From: Endomychus coccineus
Taxonomy: Eukaryota > Arthropoda > Insecta > Coleoptera > Endomychidae
Assembly (NCBI GenBank): GCA_958510875.1
Contig: OY294067.1
Coordinates: 250,433,736 to 250,497,735, forward strand
Length of the DNA stretch: 64,000 bases
Direction of reading: 5' to 3'
The translations under genes and the position numbers were made by a program. This document shows positions 25,030 through 38,252 of the stretch, piece after piece (the stretch's first letter is position 1; each line of letters starts with the position of its first letter). The notes below the pieces were generated by a model. It was not told where the DNA came from. It saw only the letters and a program-made list of their open reading frames with translations, and searched no databases.

Positions 25030-26010
25030 TAATTAAACAATAAATAAAATTGTAAAGAATGCAGTTATTGTGATTAGTGATTACGTTATTCTAAAATTTT
25101 GCTCTTTATGGTAAAATTGTGCAATAGTAATATAGTAACGGTATTCTCCTTTGAAGTTTCCTGAAGGTCCAAGGTAGGGCTTGACTGCGAGGTGTTAACT
25201 ATTGGATCCGTCGAAAAATATGCGAGTAGGATTTTCACAAGAGAGGTTTCACTAATTGGTTCGGAGATAGTCACTATTGATAATGGTTTTGAATATAAGA
25301 ACAAGAGTATATTATTACAGAAAAATTAGTAAGTGAAGCCAATCAAGATTATTAATAGAATAAATTATTAGGATAAAATTTGAATTATGACAAATACTCA
25401 GAATTTACAATTAACAGTTCTACAAGATATTTGAATTTGCTATTTACTGAATTAGATTGGAATTGACTAATTTGTGACACGTGCTGCTTATTAGGGTATA
25501 ACGATATCACTCGGAAACCGTCAATTGAAGCAGATAATTATTTGAGCAATCATACACACTGAAAGCATAGATTCGTGGGTTTATAGTTTATTGAGAGTAA
25601 ATATCTAGGTTAATTCAATATTTTCTACTTCATACCAGTTCGACTCAAATATTAATGCACTTGGTAGGTACTATATCGCCTCAACGAGAAGATCATAGTA
25701 ATTACCTAAATTCAGTGTGCACCATTTACGGGAGATTTCAAGAGAATCAAAATGTAACAAAAGAATTGAGTTGGATGAGATTCAACCAGCCATTTACAAA
25801 TAATACAATGCGGTTAAAAACCGTCTAGATTTGTAATACAAAATGTAAACGATCAATGTTAACAAAGCTATGTGTGAAACAAAGTACCACAGTTATAAAA
25901 CAGTGGGCCTGATTGTTATCGATTACAATCGGAGCAATTAAATTGATATGCTACTCTTCAGAAAATAAGACTTCATGCATCATGCATTTTCCGTCTGCCT
26001 TTTGAAAACA
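25030..26010. other. Shared non-coding stretch
   Basis: It aligns with 53,960-55,135. The frame at 25,086-25,304 (minus) is not kept in unit 2. There is no gene. Confidence 0.5.
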
Positions 26011-27659
26011 CTCATAGTGCAGTCAAATGGGTATTTGAGGTCGAAACCCTTGGGAAACGAACCGATTTTGATGAGAGAAAGTGGATTCTCTTCGGAATTC
26101 TATCAGAAACAAAGTCTACCTCGTCTAAAGGAGCGCAAAAATTATGCATTTCTTATAAACAATAAATTAACAATTTAATAAGCGTATTTATGATACGTAT
26201 GTATTCATGAAAAATGATCGGGTAAAGAGTATTTTTGGCAGTGAACATATGAAAATAGTTAAACAAGTAGTTGAATTAACTTTATTTGTTATAACCAATT
26301 TATTCATTAACAAATAGACGAATTCGAACAAAACTACGAGTTTAGGATCGTTTTCGAATAATTTAGGCCTTTGAGTTCAATTTTGTCGTCAATATCGTCG
26401 AATGTATACCCGCTAATTTATTAATTTGTTATAAACAAATTATACTTATTAATAAATATACTAATTTTCCCAAAAAATTGTCGTTTTCGGCCTCTTGAGT
26501 ATGATTTTATTGTTCTTGTTATGTTGTGCTTAAATGCATGGATACATTTTTGAATTGTCATAAATACATTATTTATTAATAAATATACGAATTCCGCCAA
26601 AATTCCAAGTGTAAAGTGTTTTCAAAATTAATGTATTAATAGTAGACTAAACTATATCAAAAAAAATATTATCAAGTCTTATTAAAAAAAAAAATTAATT
26701 AAAAAGAAAACGTCATGTTCAAGACAAAAAATAGTTAATTCAAACGTATCACGAATACCCCCTAAGACGAACAAGAATGAAATATTTTTTATTTGTTCGT
26801 TTCAAAGTGAAAATTTTTCTAGTAACATATCTACTTTTTTTATACAATTTATTTGACTATCAATAAATTAATTTTAACAACACTTTACACTCGGAATTGT
26901 GGAGCAATTTGTATATTTATTAATAAATAATTTATTTATAACAATTCAAAAATGTATCTATGCATTTAAGGACTATGATACCAATAAAATCGTACTTGAA
27001 AGACCAAAATTAGCTGAAAACAACTATAAACTCGACATTTTGGTCAAATTCGTATAATTATTGATAAATAATTCATTATTGACGATTAAAAAAATTAAGT
27101 AAGCATTTGAAGACCATAATAACAATAAAATCGTACTCAGAAAGCCAAAATTAGCTGAAAACTACTATAAACTCAACATTTTGCTCAAATTCGTATATTT
27201 ATAAATATATGATATGATTTTTTTATAACAAATAAATAAATCAGCGGGTATACATTCGACGATATCGACGACAAAATCGAACTCAGAAGGCCGAAATTAT
27301 TCGAAAACGATCCTAAATTCTTAGTTTTGGTCGAATTCGTCTAATTGTTTATAAATAAATTGTTTATAAGAAACGAAGTTAATTCAACCACTTGTTTAAC
27401 TATTCTCATATGTTCACTGACCAAAAAAAAAATCATTCGATCATTTTTAATGAATTTTTATGTAATCTCATAAATACGCTAATTAAATTGTTAATTCATT
27501 GTTTATAAACAATGCACAATTTTCCGCAACTTAACACGAGGTGAACTTTGTTTCTGATGAAATTCCGAAGAGTATGCACCTTGTCCCATCAAAATCGGTC
27601 CATTTCCCAAGGATTTCGAGATTTGGCCTATTTTTATACTGATTTGACTGCACTATCAG
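26011..27659. mobile_element. AT-rich fold-back element, 1.65 kb
   Basis: The ends are CTCATAGTGCAGTCAAAT and, inverted, ATTTGACTGCACTATCAG. The arms (about 26,011-26,640 and 26,880-27,659) are long imperfect inverted repeats. The right arm contains an extra tandem duplication (about 26,990-27,190, two copies of a block containing AACAATAAAATCGTACT or close variants). Unit 2 shows the empty site at about 55,150-55,165 (CTTTTGCTATCACTCAGCACC, split here). There is no open frame of interest. Confidence 0.8.
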
Positions 27660-28434
27660 CACCAAAACCTTTGCCAAAGATGTTGAAATTCAAGCGACAA
27701 TCGTATATATGGATTCTCCTTTTGCACTTTTACTAGCGCTTGCATGAGATTATGATATATATTCGTAATCTCCGCATCTGGATAATTGATTACAGTACTC
27801 TATACTATTTGAGTTAATATTTTTAATTGAAACAATATTCAATCATTCATATTTGAATAAGATAGCATTTTCATTGAATAATGATGTTCGAACGATCGGG
27901 TCGTTACAAGTGGAAGTGACTTCAGTTATATGTGTAGTGATACAGTCTTTCGGTTTGAGCGCATTAACCGTTTGAAATTGAAGATTTAATAGATTTATAT
28001 GTAATAGACTTCATTATTGTGTTTGCAAGAGTAACTATAGAACTATTGATTCCTGTGTGGTCAACTATATCAACGATGTTAGTTACTCGGTATTTGTACC
28101 GTACAAAAGTCAACTAACTATGTGATCATAAATCTGATCTCAATCTACCAATAAGCAGTCGGTAGACCAGACTAACTGCTTCTCGAATATCGGTTTGATT
28201 ATAACTCACGATAAAGTTTGGTTTAAGATGTTACATACTCCGCCCATAACAGGTTTGGGTTCCAATAAACAAAACATCCAAATTTGTATAAAAAATATGT
28301 CTTGCTAGGCAGACTGACTGATCCAACACAAAATCCGCGAAACTTTGGTAGGTACTTTTTACGACGCTAAAAGAGATTTTTTTGAAATTGAATAACTGGT
28401 GGAAATTGATCGCTTTTCATATTTTGACTACTAA
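27660..28434. other. End of unit 1 and junction
   Basis: It is similar to 55,160-55,645 up to about 28,140. The following 295 bp have no match in the window. There is no gene. Confidence 0.5.
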
Positions 28435-29085
28435 GAATGAGTTGTGGGCGTGAAAGGGAATGTTGGGAGAGAGGACAGACATTGGACATTTTTTGAAGCA
28501 TAAGGAACGACCTCACTAGTCGAAAACATCCACAACTTCTCCGTTCGACAGAAAAATGAAGTCTGCTAGGAAGAAGTTCGGCAGGTCTCAAGCTTGGTAA
28601 TGAGAACGTGACGTGACCATCTTCAGTTCGTCTAGTCCGTTCACTCGGGATATTTCGTGGTGGAATAACAGACGGGACTTATGATGAACACCGACCATGG
28701 ACAAAAGAAATATATCGCCTACCTTTCTACGGTGTTCAAGAGTGGTCAATGAATTCGTAAGTGTGACATCACCAATCCAGACAAATATGAGTTCTCATCT
28801 GAATATAATTTAAGAGCTTGAGCTTACATTTGAGAGTTGAATTTCAAACATATGAAGAGTACTCCTGGACAGGTCAAATCTGTGCATTTTAGATTATGAG
28901 GAGCTGTTGGTATGTCAAGTATCGCTTGGAACGGAATAGAAAACCAACTTATTGTGAAGCGCTTTGCGCAATGATCCTCACATGATCTTCCCATAAGAGC
29001 AGAGGATGATGTTAGTGATAATACTGAGCATGAATATGTAGGACTTCATAGGAATAGTTGTACCTTACATCATCATATTAGGGAT
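28435..29085 (-). pseudogene. Non-LTR reverse transcriptase C-terminal fragment (between the units)
   Basis: This is the counterpart of 125-780, recognisable by shared strings such as AATGAAGTCTG and AGGAAGAAGTTC on the plus strand and by the same end point (CATCATATTAGGGATT). It is more eroded, so its minus-strand frames are short. Its position between the two units suggests that the fragment belongs to the duplicated segment or lay at its edge. Confidence 0.7.
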
Positions 29086-32000
29086 TGTAGTAATCGCCTT
29101 CATTGAGTGAATACAAACTTGAGTTTAGGTTGCCTCAAACTCTACTAGGTTATCGGATCCTCATTTCAAAATCATTGCCAGTTCTTCAGTAATTGCGTTC
29201 ACATAGAAGTGGCACCCAGAAACATCCGGGTATCAATTTGAATTCCCCAAGGGAATATTCCAGTTAAAGTAACTTAGTATTACCTATACACTTAACGTTC
29301 AACTTTGCAGCCCTGAAATCTTGGAAAACATTCATGTATACAAACAAAGCATTCGTTTGTATTTTAGCTACTCTATTTCAGTTATTCGATGATACAAAGC
29401 ACGTGTAATAGTATATTACGTGTGAGTATATTTTAATTTTCAGTATAAACATTTATAGACACTTTATTAGACATTTATTATATGATATTAATTTTGAAAT
29501 TATATCAAAATGGGATAGGGGGGAGTGACATCACCACTATTGCCCCTGGATGACACCTACTCTAGCTACGCCATTGCTTAGGATTAAAATTAGTGTCGAG
29601 TGAAGCTCAGCCATCAAAATCTTAAAAAAAAAAATTTGACTCAAAAGCTATAAATGTTGTCACTCACCATGTTTTAGAGTCACTAGCCGCCACAGTAATG
29701 CTGATGTTATGGCGATATGATCGAAATGTTTATAATGTAGGAGATGCCAATATGAGGAAAAAGTTAAAAATACAACATGCAGACTCAGTTAATATTGACA
29801 CACTACCTATTTCCGACATCTCCGTCAGTTTCTTCACCCAATCGGTTTTTTTTGGTTGCACACTTCATTGTGAGAGAGATCCTCTCATATAGTGTGAATT
29901 AAGTGTTTTGAATAAAATCATCGTTTCACAATCACACCAAAAATTTTTTTGTGGCTGCAACAAACAGGATCTACGATCATTTCGAATAATAATCAACATA
30001 AACATAGAATCATACTGATGGCGTCAGGTGAATAAGAATAAAAACGCAAGAGACAAAATACTAGTTCAGTTTTAAATCTATTTGCCAAGAAAATCAAATA
30101 TATAGATTCACAATAAACGTTTGTACTCAAATATCTTCAGTGAAGAATTCCATTATTCAGGTTACCTCCATAGTCATATTTTACTTCTAAAAATTGTGAT
30201 GGCAATATAAACCGTTTTGACGATGTGCAACAAAAATTGAATATCCATAAATATAGCCATGAACGAGAAGCGTTTATTCAAAAAGGTCCACAAAAATTCA
30301 AAATAAAGATCAAGTGCTTTATCTTCCTTTGATGAGCATTCGTTAACCCTCAGAAGCAAGTTGGTAAAAATAATTATGTTCCTTGAAATACGCTATGAGA
30401 ATGTAAACCGTTCAGTGAACACAGGGCATGTACACAATATTGGTAGGTTAGCCGAATCTAGTAAAATGAAGACATATTCAATGAGATTTTATTATTAGTT
30501 ATATTTTTTACACCCCACCCCATCACCTGATTTTCATAACCTAAAATAAATAAATCATATTTGAGTTTACAGTTACCAGTGGCTATCAGGCTTAAGCCTA
30601 CAAAATTTGTTTACTAACCCGGATTGTATGGGCTTGAAAATCCTTAATAATTTGAAAGAATTTCTATAGAAAAGACCGTGTCCATTTGGTTTCATTCAGA
30701 AGTGAACATGTAGAATATATATAAATGAATGTAACTTTAGTTTCGCTGACAAATATTACAAAGTAACAGTACTTCGTGATATTTGTTTAAAGAAGCTACG
30801 GTGTTGGCTAAGCTAGTTACATTTATTAATAATGATTCTCGACCCAGGTATGAATTATATGTAAAATTTTCGGGAAATAGGTCACACTAATACATATGCT
30901 TATTATTTCCATCTTTACGTACGTTTCGGTCTCACGAGCACCATCAGAAGACTATAACATGGTACTCTATTGATGAATCTTTATAAAACTTCACTTAAGG
31001 AATATATATTATTCCTAATCCTCAACCTATTTATTTATTAACTGTGTGGACATTTAATTTAGAGAACCATGACACGTTGAAATTTGATCCCAATCATTGA
31101 TTAGCCAGAACAAACGTGAAAAATATCATTGACACTTACCCTTTTCTTCCACAAGACACTTAAGATTTGAACACACTGGAAGGTAAGTGGAAGGGGTAAA
31201 CGCTAATATTAATCAGATAAACTCGTAATCAACAACAATAAAATTTAATAATAAGAAAATAACATTGAAATGATAATGATAATAATAAAAGAAAGTATGA
31301 TAATTAAAGATAATAAAAGAATATTATAATTAACTTTATTACTAATAAGAATGAAAAACTAAGATCAAAATCTATACTCAGATAAAATTCCTAGATAATC
31401 TAAATTAACTAAAAGAGAGATAAAATTAAGATTATAAAATTGAAACCCAACCAGGATGAACCTAGCGGATCGAAACTGAATGAAATGATTCGAAAGTATT
31501 ATTGAACTTAACTTCAATAAAAAAAACTTTGATCAAAAATCTAAAACAACTCTGATTTTGCGAAATCCACCCTTCTTATCAAAAACACTCTGGAGAAACT
31601 ATCAAGTTAAATTAATTGAAATTAAGTGTAACGTGATTTCTCAAGAGACTAATTCAAGCTAGAAAATATAACTGAAGGTTTTAGGCATTATCCCTAGTAT
31701 TTGTAATGCGTCCTTTTTCCCAAGAACCAATCTACAATTCGGAAAAGGATCCCTGATTCGTTCGACCAATAAGCAATAAGATTCCTCCCTTGAGGTGTCT
31801 ATTTCAGAATGTTTCTGGTGGGGATTTCCAAATATATCTACCATTTTCTAAATATCACTAACTGACTTGAATGTACATAAAACATTTCCTGATGGTTAAC
31901 ATTAGTTTCTCATCTTATATTGGTTATTCATCTTGACAGGTTCATGATTTCCTTTAAAACCAAACTTTTGTGAACTTATTGCAACCCTCTTGACCATATT

Positions 32001-32944
32001 AGGTATGGTATCATATCACCCTGCTTGAAGCAAGTGTGAATTGTCTTATATTCATTTTAGAAATGCCTTTATTTTTCTCAAGCTACATTTGTTATTGAAA
32101 ACATCTGGCAACCCCTAGATGATCTTCACTTTCAGATATTTTAATTTTACATGAAATTTCGATTTTCTGAGAATGATTTTTTTTTGATATTGGAAATAAC
32201 CTGTACATAACCCTTATTCTTAAAACTGAGTGTATCACCCTGAGGCGTCCTTATCGCACTAGTTCCAATCAAAAATGCCAACTTATTTTACGATTCATCC
32301 ATTTCTTGGTCATTTACAGTATATGTTCATAAGCCTTTTATGTGATCCACATCAACGCTACATTTTTTGTACTATGAAATACGTTATTATCGCAATGTTA
32401 CGATATGAACATATTATAGTAAATAAAAAAACATCATACACGAAATTTTATTTTTGAAAAATATTGAAAAAAAAAATAAACGTCATCCACATTATACAGG
32501 TATATGTTTCCCCTTATTAACCCTTCGATGAAAATGATCATCCAATGTTTAGGACCGCGCCTCCTGATAATATAATAGATAAACTTTTATTGAAGACAAT
32601 GGCAGGTGAGAAAAAAATTGAACCATATTATAATATATAATTTTTTTTTTGTGGGCTATAATGTTCAATTCCTTGTATAGTTTAAAGTTATTGAAGTATT
32701 TTATTGTAAAATAATTATTTGCAAAATATTTCAAAAAAAAATTATTAAAAAAAGAAGGTATAATGAACTAAAATATACACGTAAACTCACATCAGGTGGA
32801 GGTTACTTAAATTTTAAAAAACAATCATATGGTCTTAACTATTTGAACATATATGTAATTATTTTTTTTATATGTTTGAAAAAGAAAATTTTGTGTATGA
32901 TGTTTTCTTATTTATTATAATATATACATATAGTAACATTGAAA
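29086..32944. other. Spacer specific to the second copy
   Basis: About 4 kb of AT-rich sequence with no recognised gene. 31,240-31,450 is extremely A-rich. 32,277-32,400 is a diverged copy of the palindrome arm at 32,950-33,080. The frames at 29,698-29,892 and 31,659-31,844 have no recognised domain. Confidence 0.4.
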
Positions 32945-33185
32945 TAATAACGTTTTTTACGATTCATTCACGTTTTGGCCATTTACAGTATATGTTATCT
33001 TAAACCATTCATATGTTTAATTATTATTATCATTTAATTATTTATATGATCCACATCAATGTTACATTTTTTGTACTAAATCATAGTACAAAAAATGTAA
33101 CGTTGATGTGGATCATATAAATGGTTTCAGATAACATGAACTGTAAATGGCCAAAACGGAATGAATCGTGAAAAAAAGTTGTAAC
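32945..33185. mobile_element. Palindromic MITE-like repeat
   Basis: Arms centred near 33,083 read ATGTTACATTTTTTGTACTA and, inverted, TAGTACAAAAAATGTAACG. They continue outwards through GATCCACATCAA, TTTACAGT and GATTCATTC. The left arm carries an AT-rich insertion (33,005-33,040). There is no coding. Confidence 0.6.
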
Positions 33186-33390
33186 GGACATATACCACAT
33201 TAAAGTACATAAAATAACTTTCAATTTGTGCTTAAGTAGACGACCAAATTGGCCAAATTTGGATTTTAAGCAAAATCGTTCAATGTTTTCAGCCCATATT
33301 CGAACCAATCATTGTGACCGCCACGACCTACTTTTTCACGAAATTTCATCCAATTTGGTTGCAGTTTGGCCAAAATAGCCCAATTTATAT

Positions 33391-36300
33391 GCGGTTTTCG
33401 GTATACACTTTCTCACAAAAATTGAGCTGATAACATGTAGGTTCATCTCTTCTAGCTCCTCTAGAAATTGGCATTTCCTATCAAAAGGGTTCAATTCTGA
33501 CTACTCTGTACATTTAAGAATAGTGCACTGATTTGAAGATTTTGATGATCGGTTATTTTGAGTATTTGTTTCAAAATAATGCTTACTTAAATCACAATAT
33601 GGATTGGTAATAGTGACTTGAAGCTGAAAGTTGAGTTATCATATCTTTATCTAAATCTTCACATGTATCTAAATATTTCAGGTTTTATTTTAATATTCAC
33701 TAAAAGCATTTTTTGTAACCTTATTGAATCTTCTGAAAATTACACCCTATCCGTCATTAAATACCAAAATATATGTTTTTTGGTACTACTTACTTGAGAT
33801 TCGATGCAAGCAGAATCAGTTAGTAGGTTTGTTTTCACACATTTCGTAAACACTACAACAGTTTGTGAATTACATTTAAAATCACAAATAATTTGTATTG
33901 TTTGATAAAAAGAACTCCTTAATTTGTTTGTAACATAGTTCATTGCATCAAATGGATAGTTCTAAGTAAATACCGTAAAGACCTGCTCAATCTGACAATA
34001 ATACCTGACCTTGATCCATGACGTCATATCTCTGTTCCAGCGAATAAACCATATATTCGTCTACAAAAGAGTTTTATTAGAGAGTAGCGTGCGTAGCATG
34101 CAAACTACGAGCACAGTGTGTAAAGGCTCCTACTGTTGTCCTAGATTGTGATAATTTTCAAATCGATTTCCTCCAAATTTCAAGATTTCAAATGCAAAAT
34201 CATGAAAAAATATCTTACAAAAAAGTTGGGATACTTTACACGACGGCCATCTTTAGTTCTGGACGTTTTTGATATAAATTAATGTTCTGTTTACTGACGT
34301 AGTCATCTATTTATCATTTTGAATTTGATAATTCTATCTTGTATCGTTTCGAAGATATTTACAAAAATCGATCTTGAAGGTTCATAATTTAGAGGGATGT
34401 ATATAGCTCCATTAGAAAAATTTTTTCGACATTTGTTGATTTTGTCGCATGAATTCAGAAACATCCCGTATAAAGGCACTTTCTGTACCTACACTTTATT
34501 CACATCCAGTTATTCAGTTGACAAATTTACTTCCATAAAGTAGCGCTCCTATTGTTATCTTTATTGTAATACCTTGTATATCTTTACAGAATTGGATTCT
34601 GAATAAACTTGTCTTTACAATGGTGCAGCCAAATACTATTTTGATTTTTGCTCAACATTTCAAATAATATACCAACCAAAAACTCCAGATTGAATCATCA
34701 CCATTTTTCTTCAAATATATGTTGAAACACATTTTCGGCAGAATGTTCCATAGTTGCAGAAAATTCACTCGATGAATTAGTGAAAATCTTCACACATAAT
34801 TCGATCAAGGTGTACTAGAAACGTGCCGTCTCCCAGACTAATGTAGAAACTAGGTTTATCAACATATCTCCGAAGATAATTTTCGATGATCCCAGATCTC
34901 CCAAATTGATCGTCCTGCTATAGTTATTGACAATGTATATATAAGCAAACACCCAAAACTTTTCTAGTTCCTCTTCTTCAGTTGTGCAACCGTGTTCAAT
35001 GACAATGAAGATGTTCTTTCAATTTCAACCCTAGCACAATCAAAATAATAATAGCTTTTGTTCCTTGTATTAAATTGATGAAGTTTTGAATATACTGAGT
35101 TTTCATCTATCTGAGAATGTAGGTTGGGAAACTGAAAAATCTTTCCAAATATTAAGGAAACAATTATTCACTAGGTGAACATGTATTTTAGTAATCTGTC
35201 GAGTCTCCATCACAACATGTTGAAATTAGGCAAGAGGTACTTATTGCGAATAATGTTTTATTCAACACATAATAAATTCTAGGTTATGCTTCATTTTTCA
35301 CGAAGAACGATTTGTTTGTCAAATATCATTATCAGGCTCTAAGCAATGAGAAAAGTTGAATTATACCCTATATATATTAGTTAAGACTTTTTATATTACG
35401 ATTACATAGATAGGTGCATTACTCCACTCAAAAAAGATAAGATGCAATTTGTGATAAATTGAAGAGATATCTTGTTGTGGAGCTCTTTTTCTGTGATTAG
35501 TGGTTTTTTTGATCACATTCTACTTCTGAAAACTGTTATAAAAGAATACACAGTTTTGAGTATCTGCAACAAAAAAATAATTTGCTAATTATATTAGATG
35601 TATCTTACATTCAATTTACAATACAATAAACTATTGAATTGATTACATGCATTAATAAATCCACTCATTCGAAATTGAATCCCAAAATTGACCAATTCAA
35701 ATTCAGTGAAATTGCATCCACGAAGCAAAGATTATTAAAATGATGAAATTTAATTCCTTTTGACATTGTTGCCAGACCTTCTTCCTTGGAAGATCATGTG
35801 TATCATGTATATTATCTCGGAGGCAATTCCAGGTTATCAGGTTATTTGTAAGTTCATTTTTGGATGCAATAACATTAACTGAACACATAAGGGAACATAC
35901 TTCTTAAATATCAAAGCCGCTGGTGTTGTAAACATTGATTTAGATGAGTATTATAAATACGTCAGAAAAATTTAAAATTAAAAAATCTCGGAGGAGCCGA
36001 CAGAATCCCCGAATAACTTTATTATTGATTGAATCCAACAATATAGGGCTATGTACCATGTATTTCTTGAGAACTATGTGAAATCAAATACAAATGAATA
36101 CAAAATAAAAAATTACGGACAATGCGCATGCTCAACTTTCGTGGTGCTTGTTCGTGAGGCTGGTATCGTGACGCACTCGTGTCGAAAACAATTTTAATAT
36201 TCCGCGTATAGACGTGATTAACGACGATAATAATTGTGAATACGTTATTGTGATGCTTAATATTGAAGAAATATTCGGTAAATATTATTTCATTCGTTTA

Positions 36301-36714
36301 ATAAATATTTTCAAAAAACGATTTCAACACGTTTGAGGGTGATATAGGAACTGATTCTTGAGCTAGGATATTGTAACAATTGCTCGAAAATTTAATTTTT
36401 GTGAAGGTGAATGAATCATTTTCCTATCCTATTAGACGATTCGCTTTGAATTCAATTATCTTCGTTATACTTAGATTTTACATGACGTCCACAATTATTA
36501 TTCGACTCAACCAGACATTGAAAAACAAATGATGACTGTAACGCTTTCCTAAATGTTTTTCAAAGATACATCCATTTGTATGTCAATTCCGGAATCGTTT
36601 AACTTGGAAACGAATCCCTCACCAACCCTTAGCGGATGAGCTCCGCTGAGCACCTACCAGCATCCGAATCTAGTTGAGCAGTAGCAAGTGTAAGAACAGC
36701 TATAGCATACAATA
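33391..36714. other. Non-coding segment downstream of the truncated receptor
   Basis: It aligns with 3,035-5,540 of unit 1. 36,005-36,200 and 36,415-36,585 have no match there. The second of these replaces the 2.4 kb holding receptor exons 2-4. The frame at 35,703-35,888 is not kept in unit 1. Confidence 0.5.
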
Positions 36715-37130
36715 CGATGTCGTAGAAACACATGAGTGCATGATGACAAGGGACCTGGAAATTTGTAGAAGGAGCGGTTGTGTGAATGTCAAAGTGGAGC
36801 AGTAGGTCTAGTTGCTCTGATCGAACTCGCCAAACATTTCACACAATCATTTGTGGAGGAAGGTTTAGAAGATGTGTGAAATATCAATGTGCGATCGTAA
36901 GTCTGCACCGAAAACCAGTTTCGCTAGGTTGGCTCGACAGTCATCTTGTATTGTGGTTCGTAATCTAAAAAGAACCGCTGGAGATGGTCTATACAGGGCC
37001 CTGGAGCTTCGATCAAACGACTCGTCAAAGATGCCCTAATTGTTCGATGCCAACGGTCCACCAATCCATTGCTTTGTTGGTAGTAGACCGTGGATGTAGA
37101 CAAGCTTGGAGTCTAAGAGTCGTGAAACGT
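36715..37130 (-). pseudogene. Ty3/gypsy-type integrase relic in the intron of the truncated receptor
   Basis: Minus-strand reading gives YYQQSNGLVDRWHRTIRASL, then LQRFFLDYEPQYK, then a stop. It is the counterpart of 8,260-8,690. Some positions are closer to the usual integrase pattern here (HRTI, YYQQSNG) than in unit 1. The overlapping plus-strand frames (36,786-37,211) are shadows. Confidence 0.7.
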
Positions 37131-37328
37131 CAATGGATGATGCGATGGCCCGGTATATTTCCTGGTAGGCCTGAATGGAGGAGAAAATCTGTCCCTAATA
37201 GGTGTCTATAGACGTCTGCTGCAAGGAATTTGTACGGAAACTGCCTCGAAAGTCCAAAAGTCATTGAGATTATTTGATGATTTACATTATACTTTTACAT
37301 TTACAATCGTTCATTGGAAGTTACTCAC

Positions 37329-38119
37329 CTCAACAGTTCTTGGTGCCTCTTTATGCAACTACGAATTTTTCTTACAGTACTCTGTCCACTAAATTCTTCA
37401 GGGAGGATAGTTGTATCTGCATTAGGGCAGATGTGCTTCAGATTATGACGTAAGCTCCTTATTTCAGAAATAAGTTGTATTATGGGTGCAAGTATGACAT
37501 TATCAGTAGCTAGGAGTGTGAAAATTGTGCATATATTGATCGTAACTTGATAGATATAAGCCAATACGTATTGTCTTGGAATGTCAAAAGGTACAAAACT
37601 CCTGAACATCAGTTTCCTTTCACAGTCATTAAAATATCTTATACATTCAACATGGCCGGTGAGGAATAATAGAGCACCAATCGTAACCCCCACCATGATA
37701 CATACAAGAGCAGATGAGTAGGAACGTACAACGAGCAGCATAGTCTTTTTCATTTTATCACTCATTACAATAATTTCGAGATCGGTAGTAGAGTTCAGAA
37801 TAGATTCATTCAGGAATACATTCTTGAGATATATAAGAAACCTCTTTCTTCTACATAATATTAATTTAATGACTACCAATAACCAGGTTATAAATGCAGC
37901 TATATATACGAAGATTACATTCCAATCTATATTTCCGTTCGCAGTTGTTACAATCAGGAAATAAAACACGCTAATTGTTCGACACACAATTACTAGCAGA
38001 ACCATTTGGCTATAGATCTTGTATAAATATTGTGACATGGTTTTCCATCCCGTAACATCCCATAATCCACTCAATAGAAATATCTGTCGAAATAATTCGA
38101 ATAACTCAGAGTTCACCAT
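37329..38119 (-). pseudogene. Odorant receptor paralogue: intact first exon only
   Basis: This is the first exon of a 7tm_6 odorant receptor, 263 codons plus two bases, starting MVNSELFELF and ending HQELL plus a split Arg codon before a GTGAGT donor, exactly as in the paralogue at 8,822-9,612. By eye about four residues in five are identical. It has no stop or frame change, and about 130 bp of 5' flank is conserved. The exons that should follow are gone: sequence equivalent to 5,545-8,010 of unit 1 is replaced by about 170 unrelated bases. Without the exon 4 C-terminal signature it cannot encode a normal receptor. It is either a recent pseudogene or is spliced to something that I do not recognise. 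Confidence 0.85.
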
Positions 38120-38252
38120 TGCACAAGGTTAGTTAGAGATCCTAAAAAAAATAACTTTCAGGAGTCAGGAGGAACTCATATAGAAGGGTTGTTCCAATAG
38201 ACAATATTCATATCGTCCTGAAACCGTTTTTGGGACTGTTCGTATCAGGTTT

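Larger units (their letters stand above)
3035..28140 (+). repeat. Segmental duplication, unit 1
   Basis: This roughly 25-kb stretch is collinear and in the same orientation with 33,390-55,645. Matching blocks include 3,035/33,390, 4,560/35,200, 8,090-9,740/36,600-38,250, 12,195-15,060/39,315-42,200, 16,590-17,100/42,280-42,665, 18,600-20,400/46,370-47,640, 20,420-21,310/49,790-50,660, 22,800-23,720/52,960-53,870 and 25,080-28,140/53,960-55,640. Between the blocks lie lineage-specific insertions or deletions, listed separately. Divergence is appreciable (many single-base changes per line), so the event is not recent. Confidence 0.85.

Noticed and set aside
30917..30950. Hammerhead-ribozyme-like core on the minus strand (CTGATGG ... 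CGAAACG)
   Set aside because: The core position expected to be A is G, and the stem II pairing needs a bulge and a tight loop. No adjacent Penelope-like coding was found.
35703..35888. 61-codon minus frame near the expected receptor 3' end
   Set aside because: The same sequence in unit 1 (about 4,970-5,160) is broken by several stops and shows no receptor motif.
36786..37211. Two plus-strand frames in unit 2
   Set aside because: They are antisense to the integrase relic and are not kept in unit 1.
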